Shown here piece after piece: positions 1 to 6,812 of a stretch of DNA of 33,292 nucleotides. The notes beneath the pieces are model-generated. The model made no database searches and was not told the origin of the DNA. It worked only from the letters and a program-made list of their open reading frames with translations. Position 1 is the first letter of the stretch. Every line of letters starts with the position of its first letter. This stretch comes from an uncultured Lachnospiraceae bacterium (GTDB taxonomy: Bacteria; Bacillota; Clostridia; Lachnospirales; Lachnospiraceae). The DNA lies in NCBI GenBank assembly GCA_937901625.1, contig CALDIE010000165.1, positions 1-33,292 on the forward strand, written 5' to 3'. The translations under genes and the position numbers were made by a program.

Positions 1-2
1 AC

Positions 3-1037
3 AAGCTCATTGCCGAGGTCATCGAGGAGATGGGCATGGAGGACAAGGCCGTAGGTGTCAGCCCCGTGGGCTGTGCCGTGTTCGCGTACAATTATATAGA
101 TATCGACTGGCAGGAGGCTGCCCACGGTCGTGCCCCCGCACTGGCTACGGGCATCAAGCGTTGCTGGCCTGATCGCCTTGTGTTCACCTATCAGGGTGAT
201 GGCGACTTGGCATGTATCGGTACCTGTGAGACCATCCATGCTTTGAACCGCGGTGAGAACATTGTGATCATCTTCGTCAACAATGCCATCTATGGTATGA
301 CGGGTGGTCAGATGGCACCTACGACCCTTATTGGTCAGAAGACATCTACTTGTCCTTACGGACGTGATCCAGAGATTCATGGCTATCCCCTGAAGATGGC
401 GGATATCGCCGCCCAACTGGAAGGAACTTGCTACGTGACCCGTCAGAGCGTTGAGTCTGTTGCCTCTATCAATAAGGCTAAGAAGGCAGCCGATATGACG
501 ACTGCTGAATCGATCGGTATGATATTTACAACAGAGGCGATCTCGAATGAGATTCTGAGAGAGTATGTTCGTGAAAAATCAAGGATAGCAAACGCTCAGA
601 ATGTTAATGCTCCTCAAAAATACCGTCTTTTGGCCTATAGTTACAGTGGTGGTAACGGTGATCTGGAATTTAAGGTTGACAATGTTTTTAACGAGGGTGC
701 TCAATACAGTTCTAATTTTACACAAAGTGGTATTACCGCAGCTGCTGTAGATGCTGAGCTCCAGGAAGTTTGCGCCGGTGTTCGGAGACTCCAGTATCAC
801 AAGACAAATGTCCTTGATTATTGGCTTGTTTGTTGCGACCAAAACGGAAAAATATATGTTTTTGTCGGATGCGGATCTCCGAGTTGGAATTTGAATTTAG
901 CAAATAATGTTACTCATCCGAATGCATATAAAGGAGGTCAGGATGGCGGTTGTTATATGATCTGGCCGGAGGTCTGTGATGATTATGTTCATTCAAGAAA
1001 TCCGGGTGATCTCAGTATCCGTTCTGAGTATAACTAA
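3..1037 (+). CDS. Chimeric ORF: 5'-truncated 2-oxoacid:ferredoxin oxidoreductase beta subunit joined to an unrelated tail
   Basis: The reading frame is open from the window edge, so the true start lies outside. Up to about base 490 the translation is a 2-oxoacid (2-oxoglutarate/2-ketoisovalerate type) ferredoxin oxidoreductase beta subunit. It has VSPVGC and AAHGRAPALATG near the start, then the thiamine-diphosphate motif GDGDLACIGTCE...VNNAIYGMTGGQM, and the ...TSTCPYGRDPE... stretch typical of KorB/VorB proteins. In that family the enzyme converts a 2-oxoacid plus CoA to acyl-CoA with ferredoxin as electron acceptor. After NKAKKA (about 485-490) the expected C-terminal part, containing the conserved VE.(V/I)...C segment, is missing. 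An unrelated 180-residue sequence follows in frame. The first half is richer in G+C and lacks the codon style of the rest of the window. An assembly chimera is the simplest reading; a real fusion is unlikely. No alpha or gamma subunit gene is nearby. Confidence 0.7.
   Translation, partial: KLIAEVIEEMGMEDKAVGVSPVGCAVFAYNYIDIDWQEAAHGRAPALATGIKRCWPDRLVFTYQGDGDLACIGTCETIHALNRGENIVIIFVNNAIYGMTGGQMAPTTLIGQKTSTCPYGRDPEIHGYPLKMADIAAQLEGTCYVTRQSVESVASINKAKKAADMTTAESIGMIFTTEAISNEILREYVREKSRIANAQNVNAPQKYRLLAYSYSGGNGDLEFKVDNVFNEGAQYSSNFTQSGITAAAVDAELQEVCAGVRRLQYHKTNVLDYWLVCCDQNGKIYVFVGCGSPSWNLNLANNVTHPNAYKGGQDGGCYMIWPEVCDDYVHSRNPGDLSIRSEYN
495..1037 (+). other. Downstream half of the chimeric ORF, unrecognised 180-residue protein or fragment
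   Basis: From the ATG at 495 the frame encodes about 180 residues that I do not recognise. The segment is Cys- and aromatic-rich (LVCCDQNGKIYVF, GGCYMIWPEVCDDY) and Gly/Asn-rich, with no obvious membrane helix or signal peptide. An AGAAGG sequence at 481-486 lies 8 bases before this ATG, so an independent start is possible, but the same bases encode the KAKKA residues of the upstream enzyme. It may instead be the C-terminal fragment of a longer protein cut by the join. A good terminator follows at 1130-1152, so the 3' end looks natural. Confidence 0.35.
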
Positions 1038-1060
1038 ACCAATGGATTTTGATCCCGTTT

Positions 1061-1079
1061 TCCGGTGCCCGGCACCGGA
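1061..1079. other. Perfect GC-rich inverted repeat
   Basis: TCCGGTGCC and GGCACCGGA form a perfect 9-base inverted repeat around one central base, 24 bases after the stop of the first ORF. No U-tract follows, so by itself it is not an intrinsic terminator. It could be an mRNA 3'-end stabiliser or an operator-like palindrome. Confidence 0.4.
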
Positions 1080-1129
1080 TCCTAATCAAGCCCATTATCT
1101 TATATACATAGTTCCTTTCAAACAGAAGG

Positions 1130-1152
1130 CCCCCGATCCAATCGGGGGTTTT
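1130..1152 (+). terminator. Intrinsic terminator after the first ORF
   Basis: CCCCCGAT (1130-1137) pairs with ATCGGGGG (1141-1148) around a CCA loop and is followed by TTTT. Flanking CAGAA (1123-1127) and TTCTG (1151-1155) can extend the helix. It is oriented to stop plus-strand transcription from the first ORF. Confidence 0.8.
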
Positions 1153-1167
1153 CTGCTGTTGTAGAAA

Positions 1168-1197
1168 AAAACAGCGACGTTTTTACGTCGCTGTTTT
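1168..1197 (-). terminator. Intrinsic terminator of the PAP2-like gene, probably bidirectional
   Basis: A 13-bp perfect stem (1168-1180 with 1185-1197) closes a TTTT loop; its core is ACAGCGACG/CGTCGCTGT. Read on the minus strand it is followed by a T run (A run at 1165-1171 on the plus strand), and it lies 24 bases past the stop of the minus-strand PAP2-like gene. The A/T-rich flanks on both sides would let it work in both directions, insulating the two converging units. Confidence 0.8.
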
Positions 1198-1220
1198 AAT
1201 ATAAAAATCCGTTATCTTTC

Positions 1221-1688
1221 CTATAATACATTACATACCAGCAGTGCGATCAGGATACCGATCAGGGCGCCTACCACTACCTGTGACGGTGTGTGCCCGA
1301 CGAACTCCTTAAGCCGTTCTTCCGGGCTGATGTCGGTATCGCCCATCTTATGAAAGCTGTCTAACATCTGGTTTAAGACCTTGGCCTGTTCGCCTGCCTG
1401 CCGGCGTACCCCCAGCGCATCGTACATAACGACGATGGCAAAAGCGGCGGAAACCGCGAATTCCGGACTTCCCGGTCCGCAGATGACACATACGGCTGTG
1501 GTCAGACCGCATACGGTTGCGGAATGTGAACTGGGCATCCCACCGGTCCCGACCAGGCGCTCGGCGACAAATTTTTTGTTCACGATCGTATGTAATATCG
1601 TTTTCAAGACTTGTGCAACGAGCCATCCGAGGACGGTGGAGACTAAAATCTTATTATTTACTAACTCAGAAAAATAATTCATTGGCAT
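1221..1688 (-). CDS. Divergent PAP2 family membrane protein (YuiD/DUF212)
   Basis: This 155-residue protein matches the small divergent-PAP2 family (Bacillus YuiD type, usually 150-160 residues). The family signatures are visible in order: GGMPSSHSA, with the SxxH-like phosphatase core; YDALGVRRQAGEQAKVLN; and GHTPSQVVVGALIG near the C-terminus. Hydrophobic segments lie at the N-terminus, around the centre and at the very end (IGILIALLVCNVL), so it should be an integral membrane protein. Its substrate is not known; a lipid-phosphate or polyprenyl-phosphate role is inferred from the family. The start at 1688 (MPMNYF) is chosen because AGGAGA sits 5 bases upstream. The longer upstream reading extends through the promoter and is not credible. 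It diverges from the polysaccharide locus. Confidence 0.88.
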   Translation of the reverse strand: MPMNYFSELVNNKILVSTVLGWLVAQVLKTILHTIVNKKFVAERLVGTGGMPSSHSATVCGLTTAVCVICGPGSPEFAVSAAFAIVVMYDALGVRRQAGEQAKVLNQMLDSFHKMGDTDISPEERLKEFVGHTPSQVVVGALIGILIALLVCNVL

Positions 1689-1706
1689 ATTCTCTCCTAT
1701 TGGTTT

Positions 1707-1735
1707 ATTATAGTTAACTGAGGGGCAAAATACAA
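1707..1735 (-). promoter_or_regulatory. Sigma-70/A type promoter of the PAP2-like gene
   Basis: On the minus strand a perfect TATAAT -10 box (1712-1707) is spaced 17 bases from TTGTAT (1735-1730). The predicted start lies about 7 bases beyond the -10, leaving a leader of about 12 bases that contains the AGGAGA ribosome site. A plus-strand TATAGT overlaps the same spot (1709-1714) but has no well-spaced -35. Confidence 0.65.
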
Positions 1736-1759
1736 GAAAAAGTACAGGAGTGTGAAGAT

Positions 1760-2710
1760 ATGGGAAATATGGAAAAAAACGATAAGATATACGTGGCGGG
1801 ACACCGCGGACTTGTGGGAAGCGCGATCGTCCGCTCCCTGAAAAGACAGGGATATGAGAATGTGATCGGCAGAACACACACGGAGTTAGATCTCCTGGAT
1901 CAGGCTGCCGTCAGAGCATTCTTTGAAGAAGAAAAGCCGGATGTGGTCGTGCTGGCTGCGGCAAAGGTAGGCGGCATCAATGCCAACAATACGTCGCCTG
2001 CAGATTTTGCTTACGAGAATATGCAGATCCAGTGTAATGTGATCAAATGCTGCCACGACTTTAAAGTAAAGAAACTGCTCTTTTTGGGAAGTACCTGTAT
2101 TTACCCGAAGATGGCACCGCAGCCGATCCCCGAGGACGCGCTGTTGACCGGACCGCTTGAGGTGACCAATGAAGCGTATGCCATCGCAAAGATTTCCGGT
2201 CTGGAGATGTGCAAATTCTTTAAGCGTCAGTATGGTGACAATTTTATCAGCTGCATGCCCACAAATCTTTACGGACCGCACGATAACTATGAGTTGCAGG
2301 GATCGCATGTGATGCCTGCCATGATACGTAAGTTCCATGAAGCAAAGGTAAATAACGCGCCGAGCGTGGAGCTATGGGGAACAGGCTCACCGCTTCGTGA
2401 GTTTTTGTATGTAGACGATATGGCAGATGCCTGTGTATTCCTCTTGGAGAATTACGACGGAGAACAGCATGTCAATATCGGAACCGGTAAGGAAGTAACG
2501 ATCCGTGAACTGGCAGAGACCGTTCGCAAGACGGTGGGATACGAAGGCGAGATCGTATGGAATACGGATATGCCCGACGGCACCCCCAGAAAGCTGACGG
2601 ATGTTACGAAGCTTCACGCGCTGGGCTTCCGGCACAAGGTGGATCTCGAGGAAGGCGTTCGTCTGGCATATGATTGGTTTAAGGAGAATGTAGACTCCGC
2701 GAGAATGTAG
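1760..2710 (+). CDS. fcl: GDP-L-fucose synthase (GDP-4-keto-6-deoxy-D-mannose 3,5-epimerase/4-reductase)
   Basis: This 316-residue protein is an extended short-chain dehydrogenase that makes GDP-L-fucose from GDP-4-keto-6-deoxymannose using NADPH. The nucleotide motif GHRGLVG is at residues 14-20. The catalytic set of the family is present: Ser111 and Cys113 in GSTCIYP, Tyr140 and Lys144 in YAIAK, and His183 in GSHVMPA. NLYGPHDNY and the REFLYVDDMADA segment are also characteristic. AGGAG at 1746-1750 supports the ATG at 1760. It opens the polysaccharide locus. Its usual partner, GDP-mannose 4,6-dehydratase (gmd), is not in this window, so the substrate must come from elsewhere. Its last codons and stop fall inside a 17-bp degenerate tandem repeat. 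No convincing plus-strand promoter is visible in the 71-base divergent gap. Confidence 0.95.
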   Translation: MGNMEKNDKIYVAGHRGLVGSAIVRSLKRQGYENVIGRTHTELDLLDQAAVRAFFEEEKPDVVVLAAAKVGGINANNTSPADFAYENMQIQCNVIKCCHDFKVKKLLFLGSTCIYPKMAPQPIPEDALLTGPLEVTNEAYAIAKISGLEMCKFFKRQYGDNFISCMPTNLYGPHDNYELQGSHVMPAMIRKFHEAKVNNAPSVELWGTGSPLREFLYVDDMADACVFLLENYDGEQHVNIGTGKEVTIRELAETVRKTVGYEGEIVWNTDMPDGTPRKLTDVTKLHALGFRHKVDLEEGVRLAYDWFKENVDSARM

Positions 2711-2751
2711 ATTTTGCGGGAACGCGGACTTTGCAAGAATGTACATTCATA
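2684..2751 (+). repeat. Four degenerate 17-bp tandem units spanning the end of fcl
   Basis: Four consecutive 17-base units can be aligned: 2684-2700 GAGAATGTAGACTCCGC, 2701-2717 GAGAATGTAGATTTTGC, 2718-2734 GGGAACGCGGACTTTGC, and 2735-2751 AAGAATGTACATTCATA. Units 1 and 2 share 14 of 17 bases; units 3 and 4 are more diverged. The fcl stop (2708-2710) lies in unit 2, and the rest fills the gap to the next gene. Confidence 0.7.
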
Positions 2752-2788
2752 CAAAAAGGATGATTTCTGGGAAACGAGGGAATATCGG

Positions 2789-3754
2789 ATGGTATATCTG
2801 CTGCCGGTCTTTCTCCTGGGTGAAGGAGTCCTCTTAGGACGCCTGTTGCGTCTGATCTTTAAGAAAGACGTCAGGATGTCTTTGGCGGAGGACTGCCTGA
2901 TCGGCACCTGCGGGATGCTCTTGATCTGGCAATTGTTTATGATGCCCGGGATCAAATGTAACCTGTCTTTTTCGCTGCTGTGCCGTATATACAGCGGAGT
3001 TCTTTTTGTGTGCGCGTGTGTATCCGCTCTTATAGCTCCCGGGAGGGAAGTGCGTTCGTCAAAAGGGGAGAACAATCTGTGGATCATTCTGATAGCGGCA
3101 CTTATCTTTTGTCTGCAGATCGCGTTCTACTTTGCTTTTGTGCCCGACCGGGAGGGGGATTTTACGCTGGAGACGGTAAATGCCACATTGCAGTCGGGGC
3201 GGATTTATATGAACCACCCGGCGACCGGACAGGCATTTGTGCAGGATATGAGTTTCAGAGGGAAGCTGGTGACACTTCCGTTATTTTACGCTTATCTCTG
3301 CCGCCTGGTTCCGGATGCAAGCCTCCAGGTGGTCTGCCGCGCGGTGCCGGTCTGGATACTTGCCTTAAGTTACATGGCCTATTCCGCGTGGATGGATGTG
3401 TTCTTTTCAAAATCCGATAAGGAAGGACTTTTGCGTGGCGTTGGCTATACGATCATTGGTCTTTTGAATATCGGCGGCTCCTTTTCCGGGAACGGAATCT
3501 TTTATTATCAGCTGCACAGGGGATATCGGGGAGAAACCCTTGTATATTCCGTGCTGCTCCCCTTCTTTATTTATCTGATCTACAGAGCCTGCAGCAATAA
3601 AAAGCCCATCTGGTTCATTTACTCTTGTGTAGTCTTCCTGACATCCTTTTGCGTGGTGGATATCCAAAAGGGTGCAGCACCTTTACTGCTTGGATTTGCG
3701 GTATGCAGCCTGATCGCCATAGCGGAGACGATCAGAAAGAAGGTGCAGAAGTGA
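2789..3754 (+). CDS. Multi-pass membrane protein of unknown function in the polysaccharide locus
   Basis: About 321 residues with roughly nine or ten hydrophobic segments, for example an N-terminal LLPVFLLGEGVLLGRLL, a segment near residues 95-117 and several towards the C-terminus. A hydrophilic loop after the fourth segment carries FVPDREGDFTLETVNATLQSG and NHPATG. I do not recognise the family with certainty; it resembles large uncharacterised membrane proteins of Lachnospiraceae polysaccharide clusters. The ATG at 2789 is preferred because GAGGG lies 8 bases upstream, whereas the TTG at 2714 begins inside the tandem repeat. It overlaps the next gene by 4 bases, so translation is probably coupled. 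Part of a GT-C-like enzyme or polymer-export machinery is possible, but this is not demonstrated. Confidence 0.75.
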   Translation: MVYLLPVFLLGEGVLLGRLLRLIFKKDVRMSLAEDCLIGTCGMLLIWQLFMMPGIKCNLSFSLLCRIYSGVLFVCACVSALIAPGREVRSSKGENNLWIILIAALIFCLQIAFYFAFVPDREGDFTLETVNATLQSGRIYMNHPATGQAFVQDMSFRGKLVTLPLFYAYLCRLVPDASLQVVCRAVPVWILALSYMAYSAWMDVFFSKSDKEGLLRGVGYTIIGLLNIGGSFSGNGIFYYQLHRGYRGETLVYSVLLPFFIYLIYRACSNKKPIWFIYSCVVFLTSFCVVDIQKGAAPLLLGFAVCSLIAIAETIRKKVQK

Positions 3755-4584
3755 GAATTGTGGAAGAAATGCAATCGGCACTGGAAATGATCGGAGGAAG
3801 TGTGGGTTTCGCGGCGGTCTTTTTTGCCTGCCTGATCATCCTTTGGTACGGCAAGTATGAGCGCAGAACGATGTCTTTTTCTTACCTCTTCTGGTACGCC
3901 CTGATCATGCTTATCGTGACGATCAATCCGCTGACAAGATATCTGACGGAAACGTATCTGCCGGAAATGGTGCGTGACGCGATGTATCTGTGGCTCCTTC
4001 CGATGACGCCGGTTACGCTCTTAGTCTGCGCGGAAGCGGTAGCCGGTGTGGAGAAGAGATGGCAGCAGGTGGTGTTACTGATAGCGGTGATCGTTATCCT
4101 GATCCTGGGCGGTACTTCCAGTTTCAGCGACAAGGGACTAAACCCTGCGGAAACATACGATCTGATCCCCGCACAGGATAAAACGGTACTGGATCTGGCG
4201 GAGAGATACCGAAAGGAAAACGGGATGGAGACCATCATGATCTGGGGTGAAAATTCCGTTATGGATACAGCCAGGATCAGCCACGGCAGCTTCTATACGC
4301 TTTACGGCAGGGATCTGTGGCAGGGACTTCAGGAGACACAGATCCCGTGGAATTACGAGAGCTGGCAGATGCAGGCCTACGAACTGATGCAGGAACAGGA
4401 TCTGTCGCTGGATCTGATCGCGGATGTGGGGATAACGCATCATTGTGATGTGCTGATCCTTTCAAGGGTCAAAGTGGCCACGGAAGGCGGCGTGATCCCC
4501 AGAGAGATAAGGGAGGACTATGTCCTTTATGAGGAACAGCCCCGTGAAGGGTATCTTCTATATGTCCGAAGGAGTGACAGATGA
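3751..4584 (+). CDS. Membrane protein with a soluble C-terminal domain, unknown function
   Basis: About 277 residues starting at a GTG that overlaps the previous stop (GTGA), with AAGGTG six bases upstream. The N-terminal half has about four hydrophobic segments (around residues 15-35, 45-60, 75-95 and 105-125). The C-terminal half (about 130-277) is hydrophilic and probably extracytoplasmic, with IMIWGENSVMDTARISHGSF and ending in DYVLYEEQPREGYLLYVRR. This layout resembles the C-terminal portion of GT-C type membrane glycosyltransferases, but the catalytic first-loop acidic pair is not evident. It may function with the preceding membrane protein as two halves of one system, since together they have the size of one GT-C enzyme. 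The next gene overlaps by 4 bases. Confidence 0.7.
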   Translation: MRIVEEMQSALEMIGGSVGFAAVFFACLIILWYGKYERRTMSFSYLFWYALIMLIVTINPLTRYLTETYLPEMVRDAMYLWLLPMTPVTLLVCAEAVAGVEKRWQQVVLLIAVIVILILGGTSSFSDKGLNPAETYDLIPAQDKTVLDLAERYRKENGMETIMIWGENSVMDTARISHGSFYTLYGRDLWQGLQETQIPWNYESWQMQAYELMQEQDLSLDLIADVGITHHCDVLILSRVKVATEGGVIPREIREDYVLYEEQPREGYLLYVRRSDR

Positions 4585-5333
4585 CAGAGATGATAAGCAT
4601 CGTGATACCGCTTCACAACGGTGAAAAATACATAAAACAAACAGTAGAGAGCGTTCTGGCTCAGACATATAAAGAGTATGAGCTGATCATTGTAAACGAC
4701 CACTCCACCGATGCTTCCCTTTCGGTGGCAAAGAAACTGGCTGCGTCGGACGAGAGGATCGTGGTCGTCGACAACGAAGGAGAAGCCGGAGCGGCGCATG
4801 CGAGAAACGAAGGGATCCGCCTTGCGAAAGGCCGTTACCTTGCCTATCTGGATGCGGACGATCTCTGGAAAGCGGAAAAACTCGAAAAGACCTTGCGATT
4901 CCTTAAGAGCAACAACGCTGCTTTTGTCTTTACGGCGTACGAATTCGGTGACCGTGAGGCAGTCGGTACCGGAAAAGTGGTTCATGTACCAAAGACGATG
5001 AACTTAAAACAGGCTTACTCCCGGACGGTGATCTTTACATCCACGGTGATGCTCGATCTTAAGAAGATCGGCAAGGAAAGCGCCTATATGCCTTATATCA
5101 AGAGTGAGGATACGGCAAGCTGGTGGAATCTCTTAAAGGCCGGCTATACAGCCTATGGACTGGATGAGAATCTGGTGGTCTATCGAAGGGCGGGGCAGAG
5201 CCTTTCCTCCAATAAGATCGAGGCGCTTCGCAGGATCTGGAATCTGTACCGCAAGATCGGCGGTTTAAACGTTTTGGAGAGTGCCTGGTACTTCTGTGGA
5301 TGGGCGGTGCGCGCGGTTGCCAGAAGACTGTGA
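4581..5333 (+). CDS. Glycosyltransferase family 2
   Basis: A 250-residue GT-A fold transferase of the TuaG-like GT2 type, which adds a sugar from a nucleotide donor to a lipid-linked acceptor on the cytoplasmic face. The start ISIVIPLHNGEKYIKQTVESV is the usual nucleotide-binding strand. VNDHSTDAS and the metal-binding DADD (residues about 91-94, in AYLDADDLW) follow. Past residue 180 the chain carries the usual acceptor-side Trp-rich SEDTASWWNLL with the presumed catalytic Glu-Asp. AAGGAG six bases before the ATG and the 4-bp overlap with the preceding gene support this start. Sugar specificity cannot be read from sequence. Confidence 0.92.
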   Translation: MTEMISIVIPLHNGEKYIKQTVESVLAQTYKEYELIIVNDHSTDASLSVAKKLAASDERIVVVDNEGEAGAAHARNEGIRLAKGRYLAYLDADDLWKAEKLEKTLRFLKSNNAAFVFTAYEFGDREAVGTGKVVHVPKTMNLKQAYSRTVIFTSTVMLDLKKIGKESAYMPYIKSEDTASWWNLLKAGYTAYGLDENLVVYRRAGQSLSSNKIEALRRIWNLYRKIGGLNVLESAWYFCGWAVRAVARRL

Positions 5334-5345
5334 TTTTGATACAAT
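5317..5345 (+). promoter_or_regulatory. Internal sigma-70/A type promoter ahead of the priming transferase
   Basis: TTGCCA (5317-5322) and TACAAT (5340-5345) are each one base from consensus and are separated by exactly 17 bases. The -35 lies inside the end of the preceding GT2 gene. Transcription would start near 5352, giving a leader of about 45 bases before the GTG at 5397. This is the largest gap (63 bases) in the first part of the locus. Confidence 0.6.
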
Positions 5346-5396
5346 AGGCGTGGACGGAAATGCGGCCAAATCAAGCAAAAACAGGGATGTTGGGGC

Positions 5397-6809
5397 GTGA
5401 AGAAACTAGAAACTTCCAGAAGGATCATATTGATGATATTATCCATGATCAGCCTTGCCGTTCAGGTGGCAGGGTTTACTTTTGTTTGGTATCACGCCTA
5501 CAAGGAACAGGTGAAGATGATCTTCTGGATCAAGGGTGATATCCTCCTGATCTCCATATACGCTGTCCTGCTCTTATGGCTTTCAAAGATGTACGGAGGA
5601 ACCGGGATCGGTTTTCTGAAAGCGTGGGAGGTATTCTTCTCCCAGGTTTTTTCTACTGTTGGCGTCAATGTGATCATTTACGCGGTATTGTCCCTGATGT
5701 CGGCCAAACTCGTGGATCCGGGGACCATGCTCTTATTGATGGCGGCGGATATCCTGTGGATCGGTCTGTGGACAGCGCTATGCCAGCTGTTATATTCGAT
5801 GCTCTTTCCGCCAAGAGACCTGCTTCTGGTATCCGGAGACAGAGACTGTGAGGCAATCTTAAGCAAGTTCCGGAGCCGTCCGGATAAGTACAATGTTTGC
5901 AAGACCATGAACATCTCCGAAGGGATCGATTCGATCTGTGAGGAGATCCGTCATCGCTACGACGGGATGATCCTTTGGGATCTTCCCATCAGCGAACGAA
6001 ATGCTCTTTTAAAATTCTGTTACGGCAATTCCATACGTGTCTATATCATGCCCAAGATTCCGGATGTACTGATCAAGGGAACAACGGAATTGCATATCTT
6101 TGATACTCCCATGTATCTGATCCGTGAATACGAACTGACGGTGGAGCAGCGTTTTGTGAAGCGCTCCATCGATCTGGTGTGCGCGCTGCTTTTGCTGATC
6201 GTCACATCTCCGTTTATGCTGATCACGGCAATCCTGATCAAACTCTACGACGGCGGTCCGGTACTGTATAAGCAGACCCGCTGCACACAGGACGCGAGAG
6301 AATTTTCCATTTTGAAATTCCGCAGCATGCGTGTGGACGCCGAAAAGGACGGAGTGGCCAGACTGGCCTCCAAAAAAGATGACAGGATCACACCGATCGG
6401 AAAGGTGATCCGCGCGATCCGTTTCGACGAGCTCCCTCAGTTAGTCAATATCTTAAAGGGTGATATGTCCTTTATCGGACCCAGACCGGAACGCCCCGAG
6501 ATCATCGCGCAGTATATGGAAGAGATGCCGGAATTTGCTTTCCGGACCAAAGTGAAAGCCGGCCTGGCGGGCTATGCGCAGGTGTATGGCAAGTACAATA
6601 CCACGCCGTATGATAAGCTGAAACTGGATCTTACTTATATTGAGAACTATTCCGTATGGCTGGATCTGAAACTGATGCTCCTTACCTTAAAGATCCTCTT
6701 TCAGCCGGACAGTACGGAAGGCGTCGAGGCCGATCAGGTAACGGCGATCCGTGAGGAAAAGACCGGACGCGGCAAGAAACCGTCCGGTGCAGAAGAAAAG
6801 GGGAAATAG
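5397..6809 (+). CDS. Priming polyprenyl-phosphate sugar-1-phosphate transferase (WbaP/CpsE-like)
   Basis: This 470-residue membrane enzyme should start repeat-unit assembly by moving a sugar-1-phosphate from a nucleotide sugar to undecaprenyl phosphate. The N-terminal third has about four or five hydrophobic segments. A Rossmann-like region follows (around residues 140-240, LLVSGDRDCEAIL). The C-terminal bacterial sugar transferase domain begins at about residue 253 with KRSIDLVCALLLL. Its family motifs are all visible: GGPVLYKQTR, FSILKFRSMR, DDRITPIGKVIR, RFDELPQLVNILKGDMSFIGPRPERPE and KAGLAGYAQVYG. GTG is used as the start, with AGGGA nine bases upstream. Which sugar is transferred is not decidable here. 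A good promoter precedes it, so it may head its own transcript. Confidence 0.95.
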   Translation: MKKLETSRRIILMILSMISLAVQVAGFTFVWYHAYKEQVKMIFWIKGDILLISIYAVLLLWLSKMYGGTGIGFLKAWEVFFSQVFSTVGVNVIIYAVLSLMSAKLVDPGTMLLLMAADILWIGLWTALCQLLYSMLFPPRDLLLVSGDRDCEAILSKFRSRPDKYNVCKTMNISEGIDSICEEIRHRYDGMILWDLPISERNALLKFCYGNSIRVYIMPKIPDVLIKGTTELHIFDTPMYLIREYELTVEQRFVKRSIDLVCALLLLIVTSPFMLITAILIKLYDGGPVLYKQTRCTQDAREFSILKFRSMRVDAEKDGVARLASKKDDRITPIGKVIRAIRFDELPQLVNILKGDMSFIGPRPERPEIIAQYMEEMPEFAFRTKVKAGLAGYAQVYGKYNTTPYDKLKLDLTYIENYSVWLDLKLMLLTLKILFQPDSTEGVEADQVTAIREEKTGRGKKPSGAEEKGK

Positions 6810-6812
6810 GCC

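Noticed and set aside
579..842. Minus-strand open frame opposite the chimeric ORF
   Set aside because: It lies opposite the plus-strand coding frame, has no ribosome site I can see and no recognisable motif.
1689..1759. Plus-strand promoter for fcl in the divergent gap
   Set aside because: TTGGCA at 1682 and TATAGT at 1709 are 21 bases apart, too far for a normal promoter, and the alternative -10 (TTTATT at 1704) is weak.
2684..2751. CRISPR-like array
   Set aside because: The 17-base units are directly adjacent with no spacers, and no cas genes are present. The same applies to 20534-20583.
2714..2788. Upstream TTG extension of the membrane protein after fcl
   Set aside because: It is encoded by the 17-bp repeat array and lacks a ribosome site; the ATG at 2789 has GAGGG at the right distance and begins a hydrophobic helix.
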